64,000 nucleotides of DNA from Dastarcus helophoroides (taxonomy: Eukaryota; Arthropoda; Insecta; Coleoptera; Bothrideridae): contig CM053327.1 of assembly GCA_028583605.1 (NCBI GenBank), positions 45,558,059-45,622,058 on the forward strand, written 5' to 3'. The notes under the pieces are model-generated. The model did no database searches. It saw only the letters and a program-made list of their open reading frames with translations, and was not told where the DNA came from. Shown one piece after another: positions 20,608 to 32,090 of this stretch. Every line of letters begins with the position of its first letter. Within the stretch, counting starts at the first letter, position 1. The position numbers and the translations under genes were made by a program.

Positions 20608-21255
20608 GATTGTACGTATGACGTACTTATGATGTACGTACGATGTACGTATGGTTTACGTACGTATGATGTACGTATGGTGTACCGTGTACGTATGGCG
20701 TACGTATGATGTACGTATGATGTACGTACGATATGATGTACGTATGATGATGATGTACTTCATACATAGATTACGTATGGTGTACGTATGATGTATGTAA
20801 GATGTACGTATGGTGTACCGTGTACGTATAGCGTACATATGGTGTACGTATGATGTACGTATGATGTACGTACGATGTACGAATGATGTACGTATGGTGT
20901 ACGTATGATTAACGTATGATGTACGCACGTACGTAGGATGTAAGTATGATGTACGTACGATATGATGTACGTATGATGATGATGTACTTCATACATACAT
21001 CATACGTATGGTGTACGTACGATGTACGCATGGTGTACCGTGTACGTTTGGTGTACCGTGTACGTATGATGTACATATGATGTACGTATGATGTATGTAT
21101 GATGTACGTATGATGATGATGTACTTCATACACACATCATACGTATCATACGTATGTACGTATGGTGTACGTATGACGTAGGTATGATGAACGTACGATG
21201 TACTTATGGAGTACGTACATAAGATGTACGTATGGTGTACCGTGTACGTATGGCC
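20608..21255. repeat. 11-bp array, GTACGTATGAT units, block 2
   Basis: Same unit as block 1. It contains a secondary phrase, GATGATGATGTACTTCATAC, near 20746, 20977 and 21113, about 136-231 bp apart, marking a higher-order period. It ends at ACGTACCATGGTCC, where the C-rich array starts. Confidence 0.93.
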
Positions 21256-21257
21256 TA

Positions 21258-22205
21258 CGTACCATGGTCCATGGTCCATGGTCTTCCGTCCCCGGAGCCC
21301 GGAACTTGGAGCCCGGTCCCCGGTCTCCGGACCCCGGTTCCCGGTCCATGGTCCTCGATCCACGGTCCCCGTTCCCTGATCCCCGGACCTCGGTCCCCCT
21401 TTCCCGGACCCCGATCCATGGTCACCGATCCCCGGACACTGGTTACCGTTCCTCGGAGCCCGATTCATTGTGCCCGGGCCCCGATCCTTGGACTTCGGTC
21501 CCCGGTCCATAATCTTAAATCCACGGTACCTTGTCCCAGGTCTTCGGACCTTGGCCCCCGGTCTCCGGACCCCGATCTATGGTTTCCGGTCTTCAGTCAG
21601 ACCTCGAAGCGAGGTCCCCAAACCCCGGTCACCGGTCCCTGGGGCGCGGTCTCCAGATTCATGTCCCTGGACCCCGGACCCCCGGCCCCGGGCTTCGGTC
21701 CTCGGACTTGGATTCCTTGTTCTCGGATGCTAGTCCGTGGTCCCTGGACCCCAGTCCCCGGACCCCGAAATCCGGTCCTCGGTCTTTGAACTACGGTCCT
21801 CGGACTTCAGTTCCTGGACCCAGGAGCCCGGTCCCTGGACCATGGTCCCCGAATCTCGGTCTTCGATCGCTGGACCCCAAACCCCGGTCCTTGGTCCCCG
21901 GACCCTAATCTCTGGTCTTCGGTCCCCGGACCCCGAACCCCGGTTCATGGTCCTCGGACCTCGGACCTCGAACTCCGGTCCTCGGACCCCGGTCTCCAGA
22001 GCCTGGACCTCAAACTCCGGACTTCAGACCCCATACCTCAGACCCCGGACCTCGGACCCCGGACCTTGTACCCTGGATCTCGGACCTCAGACACCGGACC
22101 TCGGACCCTGGCCACGGACCCCGGATCTCGGACCCCGCACCTCAGACCCCGGACCTCGGACTCTAGACCTCAGACCCTGGACCTTGGACTTCGGACCCCG
22201 TTCTC
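21258..22205 (-). repeat. C-rich array, reverse polarity of the G-rich array
   Basis: Degenerate CCCCGGTCCCCGGACC text, the reverse complement of the units at 19530-20605. Towards the right it drifts to CGGACCTCGGACCCC. GGGG runs are on the minus strand here. Long frames in it are artefacts. Confidence 0.93.
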
Positions 22206-22312
22206 CAAACCCGAACACGAAAACGAACCCGAACCCGATCGCGAATCCGAACCCGATCCCGATCCCGAACACGATCCCCAACCCGAACCCAATCCCGAAC
22301 ATGAACCTGATT
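22206..22312. repeat. hexamer array, CCCGAA/CCCGAT
   Basis: About 100 bp of six-base units (AACCCGAACCCGATC and variants) directly following the C-rich array. It is distinct in unit length and composition. Confidence 0.85.
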
Positions 22313-25100
22313 CGAAATTTTCAAATTTTTAAAGTCGAAATTCAAAAGTTTTTATTGATAAAACGTCAATTTTTGACATAAAATTGAGATCTCTACCTCT
22401 GTCAGTTTCGTCAAAACTGTTACCACCTTTTGATTTTTAAATGGAATATTCCGTATATAATATAGCATTCTTGGAATATTTACAATTTTCTGAATACAAT
22501 CATATAAAATAAGTGATTTTTGAAAAACCAAAATTCCTCTTGATCCATTTTCTTTGCCAGTCTCGAAAGGCATGGCTCACGCTAATTAAATCTAACCGAC
22601 CACAGTGAAAACTTGGGAAGCGTCATTGATTTTTTTTCATTTGTTTACCATTTATCGGAACCGGATATTTTGAACTCTTTTGGCTGTAACTTCGGTTCTA
22701 CTGATTTCACAGCAAAAGAGAAAATATGGCTATACATATTTGCCACTAATTATACTTTTTTGGGATACCACATTACCATTGTGGTGCGATTTAAAGAAAT
22801 AAAGTTATGACATCAAACCATTTTTGATAACTTTATTATGTAGTAATAGAATAAAATATATATTTTTTCACGCGATTTAATTTTTGTAACGTTATAGTGT
22901 TCCAATCGAATTAATTAGAATGAATTACTTTCTAGGTCTAAGGAAAAAATGGGGCCAAAAAAATGTTCGATCTTTTAAAAATTACTTACCCTTTCTCCAT
23001 TGTATTCAGAAAATTGTGCAAATTCCAAAAATATATTAACATATAGGGTGTTCCATTGTCAAATCAAAAGTTGGTGTCAGTTTTAATGGAAGTGTCACTA
23101 GTAGAAATGTCATTTTTGAGTCAAAATTTACATTTCATAAATAGATCCAGTGTGGCATGTTTGAAGATTTTATCTTAGTAAAGAAGAACTAGGGAATGTA
23201 TGACGATCCTGCTACACACGATATACGTTTGTAAACGCGATATAAATCGCATTTCTATATTTTTCAACGGCAACTTTAGAAAATAATAAAATAACAAATG
23301 GTATCATTGTTTAGAAAAAGATACCCAATTTTTCACAATTGCGATTCCTTAAAAAGGGGGAAGTTTTTTATACCAATGCTAGTTAATTACATTAATCAAC
23401 ATAACCAGATACATTTTGATCTCGTTTTAATAGACATGCATCTGTTTCTCCTCAGTAGTAAAAATAATTTCACTCCGCATTTTCTATGGTTCAGGAAAGT
23501 ATAAATAAGGGAAAGGAAAGTACATTTCCATATTAGTTATTATGGGTTTCATTGTTTATACTGATACATTGTGGAATGCGTACTTGCTTCATTTGTTAGT
23601 AAAAGTAAAAGGAGTACGAGTCTAATTCAATAGGTAGATCTTGCAAAATAAAATTATACTGGTAATGACAGTTCTACTATACAAGAATCAAAGTCGTTTT
23701 AGGTGATTATCTCATTTTTTGTAGAAACGATTTAATTTGGGTAATTATTGATCCTTTAATCTCGTGATGTCGATTTTCACCTCATTTGCATCTTAAACTT
23801 GAATATTTTCAACTAGTTTTGAAATATTGACTTTTAACTCAAAATTTCGTTGCTTTTGGAGAATGTTGTCAGGTTCTCGTTTAATTGTGTATGTAATTAT
23901 GTTCTAAAAATGAAAGTTTGAAATTAAAACGGAAATACGAGTTTTCTTGAGAAATGTTTAGGATTTTTCCAAGTTGTCGTTTTTTTCTTATTTATATATT
24001 TTTTAAAAATGTCCGTTGTTTTGGATTTCGACTGAAATGCCGAAGATAAAATCGAAATATTTGGAAAAAAGTCGAAGTTCCAAGAAGCAGATTCAAACTT
24101 TTGGGATGAAATGCGATGGAATTTCCACAGAATCAAAATCTCTAACAGAGATTTCAGGTTTATACACCAAATTTCGAGATTGTAAAGATCGGATTTCGAA
24201 AAAATCTCTAAATTTCATGACAAACAAATTTCTGAAATTTCGAAAACTGTTTTTGCTTGAAAGAGAAGTGAAAACTTCCAAAAAAAAGTCGAAACAGATC
24301 TAAGGAAATTTCTAATCTTTTAAAATTTTACCAAAGAAAGCAATTTTTTTTCAAAATTTTTAATGTTTGACAATGTCAAGTTTAAACTTAAAATTTATTT
24401 TAAATTAAATTTATTTTTCTCGTTCGTTTAATAAAATAAAAATTTCAAAGCATAGAGAAAATTGCAAGCTTCTAAATGTAGATTTTTTGTCAAAATTTTG
24501 TTTTCTTAACATTGGAACTATAAAATCCAATTGAATTTAAAACCGGAAAAATATTTTAGAATCAAAAAAACAGTTCTTAAAATTTAAAAGTTTAAAGTTG
24601 CAACTTTATCTTTAAGGTTAAAATTTCAGGGTAAGGTCGAAATGTACCGTTTAAGCAAAAAAAAAACTTGCCAAATTTCTACAACAATATTTCGCGAAAG
24701 TTGAATTAAAAATGTTTTTTCAAAATATCAATTTATTTTGTAATTTTCCAGTTTCATTTCTATTTTTTTTTTGAAATATTTCATATTTTTTCCAACACTT
24801 TTATTTATTTTTCCATAAATTTCCAGTTTTTGCGCCAAATGCTGACGATTTTTCGATGGAAATTTCAATTTCCATTTAAAAATTGCGAGTTATTTGTCCA
24901 AAGTTAAATTTTAACGTGTCTACTACCACAAGTTTAAGAACAAAATCGAAAATAAGAAACGAGATATTCAACTTTGAGGTGGAAGTTCCAAGTAAAAATA
25001 AAAAAAATAATAATAATAATAATAATTCAGAAAAAGTTCGAATCTTGTAAAAACTATTTCTAAGAGGGTGGGATCATTTCAACAAATAAATCGTGAATAC
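22313..25100. other. AT-rich spacer, no gene seen
   Basis: No coding-like frame. The stretch 23800-24700 holds decayed AAATTTCGA-type repeat text. AGGGTGTTCCATTGTC at 23046 resembles the GGGTGT-type ends of insect DNA transposons. A (TAA)n run lies near 25005-25027. Confidence 0.5.
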
Positions 25101-25108
25101 TTCAATTA

Positions 25109-25169
25109 TTTATTAAAATAACTAGCTATCTAAAATACATATAAAAATACAATCTAGGGCATATTTATT
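25109..25169 (-). terminator. poly(A) signals of the cuticular gene (candidates)
   Basis: On the minus strand AATAAA occurs at 25164-25169 and again at 25109-25114, about 460 and 510 bp after the stop. Either would end the transcript. Confidence 0.4.
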
Positions 25170-25625
25170 GCTTTAGGTTTACACAAGATTTACTGCTATA
25201 TACAAAGATAATTTATAGCAACAATAAGTTCAGACTAAAATAAATATTAGAGAAACGACGACTATTTGGTATTTGCACAGTGGAAGTAACTAGGCACATA
25301 AAAAGAGATTAAATGCGACGACAGATGAAGATGCATTATTCAATGTCGAACATCTTTGAAAGGAATTACAATAACATTTAACGACCTCAAAGAAAGTTTT
25401 CCAGAATCAATAAAGGAAACACGTAGTTAACAGTGGACATAGCTTTTATGTATTTCTAATGTGTATAAAATTTCCAGTATACACAAGTTATGCAATTAGG
25501 CGTGATCGTATTTTCAGCAGATCGAACCAAAGTACTTTCACTAACAGCGCACGACATTATAGAGGTCAGCTGCCCCTCGTTTATAGTCCAACTGGGAATT
25601 ACGTTACAATCATTTTTCACAACAC

Positions 25626-28600
25626 TTAAAATTGTATATTATGTCCTCTTAGGAATGATTCAATCTGCCCGGCTCCAAGAGCGGCCGATTGATCAACGGA
25701 AGGTTGTATGTAATACACCGGTTGAGGCTGCTGCTTCTGCTGTTGGGTGGCTCGAATTTTTTGTTGTTGAGCGTACAATTGGGCGGAACTGAGGAACTGA
25801 GCTTCAGATTGTTGCTGTTGATAGGTTGCTTGAGGATTAACTTGTGGTCTTAAGTGCTGCGTGTATAAAGGACTCTGCTGTTGAAGCTGTTGAATGTTCA
25901 CTACTTGTCTTTGGGGTTGGTGAACGTAAGGTTGGATTCGTTGATTTAGTGTGAAATCTCCTTGCGTTTGAGGAAGCGTTTGGTAAAGTTGCGTTTTATA
26001 TTGGCCCGAAGCTGGATCGAAGATTAGCGCAGATGAGTAAATTTGACCTGCGCCGCCCGCGGATTTAGATGCCGTTTTTACTATCTTCGGGGTGGTTTTG
26101 ATTAGACTGCTGGGGGTAGGCGAAACGATGTTATTTTCTTGTTGAAATTTTTGGAATTCTGCATCGAAATCTATGTTCCCTTTGAAAGCTGCTGGAGTCG
26201 TAGATGGGGACGGTACCAGATGTTTCGTGTAAAGTACTGAAGGTCTCGGTGTTACTGAAACTTGTACTAATTGTGGTCTGTATGTTGTAGCTGGTAGCTG
26301 TGGTTTGGATATTGTGCTAGCGGTAACAGGTCTTGGAGTTATGGAAACTGGAGCTATGCTTTGTCTGTACACTAGTGGAGCTGGTGTCGTAGATGGGGAA
26401 ATTAATTGTGGCCTTTGGTAAATTTGCGCTTCTTGAGATTGCTGCAGATATTGAGGGCGCGAGATGTAATTCGGTCGGCGTATTGGCTGAAAAAAGAGTT
26501 TTTTATATCAATAAATAACCGTTCGATTAAATTCGATTCTTTATCAAATCAAATCAAAAGTTAAGAAGGATATTGACGTAAAAGTTAATATGAATGATTG
26601 ATTTTTTTTTAATTTAGTTTTGTAATAATTTACGTCTTTTTGATTATTCCGCTTTTTGAAAGGAACGCTGTTATTTTTTTGAAAATTTGAACTTTTTTGA
26701 TTCAATATTTTGAATTATTCGCTAGTTTTACTCTTACATTTGAATTTGGAAAAATTTTACTATTTTAAAACTTGTTATTTTTTTTTCAAGCTTTGACTTT
26801 AAAAGATTCGACTCTTTTGAAAACTTCAATTATAATATTTCTGTATTTTAAAAAATGTTATTTTTTGAAATTTTCAACTTTTTTGACAATTATGACCTTT
26901 GACAATTTAGAATTTCTTAAAAATTTTGACCTTCTTTAAAAAGATTGACATTCGCTCAAAATTTTGACTATTCCTGGAAATCTCCGTTTTTTCATAAATT
27001 TGGGTTTTTTTTTAAATGCGCCCCTTTTTTCGAATGTCTACTTTGTTTGACTTTTTCTGAAAATTTTTGCCAGGAAATTTTGATTTTTTTAATATTTTTC
27101 AAATTTTATAATTTCAACCTTTATTGAATTTTTTTAACTCCGACATTATTTTTTACCTTACAAAAAATTTGCTTTTCTGAAATCTTCGAATTTTGTTTTT
27201 GAAACTTTGACTTTGAATACTTTTCGAAAAATGTTCGATTTTATTTTAAGGAAATTTGTAATTTATAGTCCTTTTCTCCTTTTCTTCTTTTTGACTTATT
27301 CTAACTTTTGTAAAATTGATAATTTCTCCATTTTTTATAATATTTGAATTTTTATTGGAGACTGCGACGTTTGTTCTAAATATTCGCTTTTAATTTGCGA
27401 CTTTATCGAAATATTAACTCTTTTTCAAAATTTTTACTTTTTTGTGTATTGATTTTTTTTTTATTTTAATTTCTTCCCTAAATATTTAGTATAATGTTCG
27501 AAAATTTTAATACCTTGAAAAATTTGACCTTTTTGAAAATTTCGTTTCAAGATATCCTATATTTCCCAAAATTTTCACTTTTTTCGTTTCTTTCAATTTG
27601 CGACTTTTTTGCTTATTCGAATTTCTACGAGATAATTTAGGCTTTTATATTGACAATATCGATTTTTAAAATTTTTTCGTTTTTGAAAATTTTGATCTAT
27701 TTTGAAAATCTCTGCTTTTTTTAAATATGTACTGATCTGTTTTAAAATGTTTGCTCTCTTTTGTTTGTAAGTTCGACTTTTGAAAAATACTACCTTTATT
27801 GAAAATGTTTACTTAATAATTTTGTCTCTTTTTGATAATTTCGATTTCTCGGGATTTCGATTTTTTTAATTTCCACTCTTGAAAATTTCGAACTTTTTTC
27901 CAAATGTTTATTTTTTAAAGAAATTGTAAATTTAACTTTTCTTGAAAAATTCGATTCATTTTAAACTGCTCTTTTTAAGATTTTGAATGTTTAGCCTTTT
28001 TTGAAAATTTCGATGTTATTGAACATTTCCAAATCCTTACTATTTTCAACCTTTTTTCACTGACTTCAAAATTTAAATGCATTAACTAGTCTTTGTTCGA
28101 TATTTAAAAGGATCAAAATTACGGTAGAAATGCGCATTTCTGGAACTCACGTGTTGCCTTAGAACCTGTTCAGGTTCCGGTTGTTCATCCTCTCCTTGTT
28201 CATAATTATTTTGAAACAACGTTATTGCAGGCTTAGGTGCTTGCGTCACATGATGTATAGATTGGATAGGTCGAACAACGGGTCTGGTCGGATAATTAGC
28301 GGGTCCATTGTCGGGTTCGTTCGCTTCTTGTTCGGCGACTTCGTCATGCTCATCTTTGGGAGCATTAGGATCACAAGGGTTACCGGATACATAAGTAAAT
28401 TCTCTTTTGTTACCGTCAGGGTCAACATAACCATACTTCCCTCTTACTACGCAATCGGTCCCTCTGGTTTCTTCTTTGAAACTTCCATCGGCTGCTTCGT
28501 AGCCGAAAGTAAAGGAACCATCATCATTAACTTTATTGTAATTTCTAATGGTTTGCACAGGAGGCGATTTTGTAGGTTCTTTAGCTCTTGGTATGTAAGA

Positions 28601-28849
28601 TGGTTTATGTCTTGATGAGGGTATATATTCATCTTGTTGGGAGGTTCTTGACGATGCTGTCGGTTGACCATATAGTCCATTATATTGGTCAGCTGCTGAC
28701 ACCAGGACAACTCGCTGATTGTCTTCTTGTGGTTCTGCCGCGTAATATTCTACGGTTTGCTCCGATTCATCTGGCTCGTTTCGGACTCTGACTCTTCTTG
28801 ACTCTGTGGTACATACCAGTACAATTCCAAGTATCAGAAGCTTGATCCA
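25626..28849 (-). CDS. RR-1-like cuticular protein, exons 2 and 3
   Basis: Exon 2 (28849-28151) follows the acceptor TTCCTTTTCAG and ends at donor GTGAGT. Exon 3 (26486-25626) follows acceptor CTCTTTTTTCAG. Both joins are phase 0, giving 519 residues. Exon 2 opens mid-signal-peptide (WIKLLILGIVLVCTTES) with an in-frame stop and no Met upstream, so a first exon is missing; see 49479-49496. The Rebers-Riddiford chitin-binding domain is at genome positions about 28534-28373: DDGSFTFGYEAADGSFKEET, then GKYGYVDPDGNKREFTYV. Its end is unusual, GNPCDP, with a second Cys in GTDCVV. The C-terminal half (exon 3) is Gln/Pro/Thr-rich with ITPRP repeats. It would be secreted and bind chitin in cuticle. 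The specific orthologue was not recognised. Confidence 0.88.
26640..28075 (-). repeat. decayed minisatellite-like text in intron 2
   Basis: Most of the intron between exons 2 and 3 is T-rich with recurring AATTTCGACTTTTTTG-like phrases, i.e. a very degenerate copy of the unit at 15-19 kb in T-run polarity. Period is lost in most places. Confidence 0.5.
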
Positions 28850-30929
28850 CTGAAAAGGAAATCAATGTAAATATTGTAATTTGCAATAAAGCTGTTGAAA
28901 TGGTACACTTTCGGCGTTAATAATTAAGATTAGATACTTTTTTTTGTAGTAAGCATAGCATTTTATTTTCGGCAGCAAAAGCTTGACAACTTATTTCTTA
29001 TGTTTTGAAACAAATCAATTAAGAAAGCTGCTTAAGAAATAAACACAATCAATCATGTTTTAAAATGAAAAGTAGATATTTCCCAAGATCGTATTGAATG
29101 CAGCTTATTTTCATGGGAAAGAAATTATCCAATTTCTTCACACCGACATCATTCAATATCAGAAACATAGTTGATTGATGACAGGATAAAATTATTGCTC
29201 ATGCAAAAAGAACATTTAGTATTTTCCGAATCAGTTGATTATGTTGGAATAACGCAACCTTGCTTATCGCTCTCAAGGAAAGGGTGTGTCTCTTTTAATT
29301 AGTATATTATTGTATAGAAATGACTCAGGCTTAGCCTGTCCTATTTTCGTCGTCGTGACCACTAATTTGTACTAAGAATAATGCTGAGGAAAATGTTAAA
29401 GTTCACTTGTCTTTTAAGGTAAAACCTCAAAAAGATGTTATCGTTATAATTGCTTAGATGCAAAGATAAAGTTTAGAACGAAAAGGTAGGGAACAATTAT
29501 GCTGACGACTTCTGCAACTTGTATGATTTGACCTAGTCTAATACTGATAAAAAAAAGTATGTGTTTCTGAAACTATGCTACAATTTGGCAAAATACAAGA
29601 TGGGGCATTTTTGCACTTACCATTTAAATTACTATTCGTTGCATGATGCAATTATACTTTTATTGTAATTACAGTTCATAAATAAATAATAGTTATTTTA
29701 TTTAATGAAGGCAAGGTAGTTTAAGATTATGCCTTTAGATTTATGCAATATTGGCCACAGAGAAAACTTAATAAGGAATTACCAGGTAATTGATTTTATT
29801 ATTTCTACTACGCAACTTGCTAAATTCGAATGAGAAAATCGCTGAATGCAAAATTTAGCCACTTATGCAGTATTCTTGATTGTATTTTCTTTGTTTTTTC
29901 TTGTTACGAATATTTGCATCTATTTCAGTGTATGTACACTTTTAAGTGAAACGGTTAAAATGAATATATCTAATAATTGCGAAGTATTGGCTACTTTTTA
30001 TTAAATATAATACTAACCATGACGAAAAATCACATTTTCATGTAAATGATCACCCAATAGCATGTTAGAAGAAATCCTTCCCTGCTCCAAAATTTAACAA
30101 CGTAGAAGCTGATATGAGGAATCAATTTTGTGACGAAAATGTGTACTTGAAATATCATGACTGAAAATTTGCAAAAAAATTCTTGATTTCCCTTTGACAA
30201 ACCGCTATTTACAATAAAGACAAAATAAATGGCAGATATATTTCGTGCAGTGCGGAACGCGAATTCTAGTTCAGGAGTCGACAACTTTTTGAGCTCGGAA
30301 ACGCGTTGGGAGCCTTAAAATATCGAAAAGACAACCGTAACCCTCTCAAATGACTGTAAAATAATCATTTGTAGCCTGTCTTGGCTCTGTATTGGTGTCG
30401 GGGTACTAAACATAAATAGGCCCATTGTATGGGTCATCCATGGGTGTTAAAAACTCAATAATAGCTTATAAAGCACCATTCTGGATCTTAATTAAACAAA
30501 TCAGCAACTTACATTTGCAGCCCGATATGGGACCAGTACCACCGTAAGGATTAGTATCAACCGAAATCAGCACCTGAACCAGGGACTGGACTGACACAAA
30601 ACTGGAGATGACGCAATCGTCGAAGAAACTAATATATTAAGATATCGTCACCAATGGCAAATTCAACGACATCGTATGATAAACTGGTTGATTTTATCGG
30701 TGAACTAAAAATTCGCCACAAGTCTTTTTAACATTGTTGGGGCCTTCGACAATTTCTCTTGTGACGTTTTTGACAATGTTGAGTGTTTGTTTTGTTGTTC
30801 TTGCTTTAGTCTTAGGAGCTTTAGAAACATTTACTTAGGAAACAAGGTAATAAACCTTCAAGTGATTATCAAAATCTACAAGTATTTACATGGGCCCTGA
30901 GCGATCCACCTAGACACATTAAGAACTTC

Positions 30930-31075
30930 TATCTATAAAGATTCTTTTTTCAGTAGAACTTCCAAACTGTGGAATTCGTTGCCAAGCTGAATTTTTTGCT
31001 ATAATTATTCTCGTTTAAAGGGCTAGTTCGTCGCAATCTATCTTAATTCTCCAGTTCCAATATCAGTGCTTCAAG
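30930..31075 (+). pseudogene. LINE (jockey-like) reverse transcriptase 3' remnant
   Basis: In one frame near 30954 the text reads RTSKLWNSLPS, the conserved tail of jockey-clade reverse transcriptase proteins. It continues through two stops as IFCYNYSRLKG and FVAIYL, matching the usual YN-x-LFK pattern. Upstream codons are decayed. Dead. Confidence 0.6.
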
Positions 31076-31629
31076 GACTTAATAGCGACACCCTTTTTTA
31101 AAGCTACACTTTAGAAAAGTGTAGCTTTAATTGTATACCAGAAGTAATTCGATCCGAATTATTCGCCCGGACACCCGATATTTATAGCATTTGAGTAGTT
31201 TTAAATTTGTTTATATTCAAGCACGTAATAACATAAATATCGGTTATCGATCTATCGAAACGATATCAAATATCTGGTCTGAATTGGTTCACTATTCATA
31301 AATTATGCAACATCGTTTAATGCCAAAGTCATAAACAAATTTTCTCAACGATATCGTTTGTGATTTCTAAGGTATACATATAACATATTTAGTATAACAA
31401 TGCTAATATAGACAAGCATTTCAAGAATTTACTTTCATTCCGCTATTTCCTACGTAATTCAAAACAATCCGTCAACTTTTCACGACATCTATTGAATAAT
31501 CCCATACCACGCCCCGCAATAGTATTCCCAACAAACAGATTTTGAATAAAAACTGAAGCTGAGAATTCCGTTTCCAGAAAACAATAAATTGTAATTCTGC
31601 ATCAATAAGAATTGTTTTCTTATTTAAAT

Positions 31630-32090
31630 AGGGTGTCCGAGTCATAAATGTCATTAATTTTAAAAGAAGATAGAGAAAAATGAGTATCATACGTAATCTT
31701 AACCGAAATTTTTTAAAATTTTAAAGCTGGATGAACTGCATTTTTGAAATAAATACTTTCGAATTTCTACAAAATTCAAAAAAAATTTTTAGAAGAAGAA
31801 AAAAAAAGTTAACACCCCCAGGAACCATTCTAAAATAAAGAATATTTCGGAAATGTTGAATTTCAAGATGAAATTTTCGAAGACTTCATAAAAATTGTTA
31901 CTTTTTAAAGTCAAAAATTTGAAAAAAAAAAACATAATTTTTATAAATAAATTACTTTGAAGTTGTTAAAAAAATTATTTAAAAAATGGCAAATTTAGTC
32001 GCCCCAAAATTTGGAATGTTGTTCTACAGTACCACCGTACTGGTAACCATTCGTTGAATCATGTTCATGCATTTTAGAACACCCCGTTGC
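31630..32090. mobile_element. possible TIR element with GGGTGT ends
   Basis: The left end AGGGTGTCCGAGTCATAAAT is followed by about 75 bp matching (inverted) 36389-36452. The right end reads GAACACCCCG. Another relative of the left end is at about 51815-51850 (inverted). The terminal match is short (about 8 bp), so the outer limits are tentative. Confidence 0.35.
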
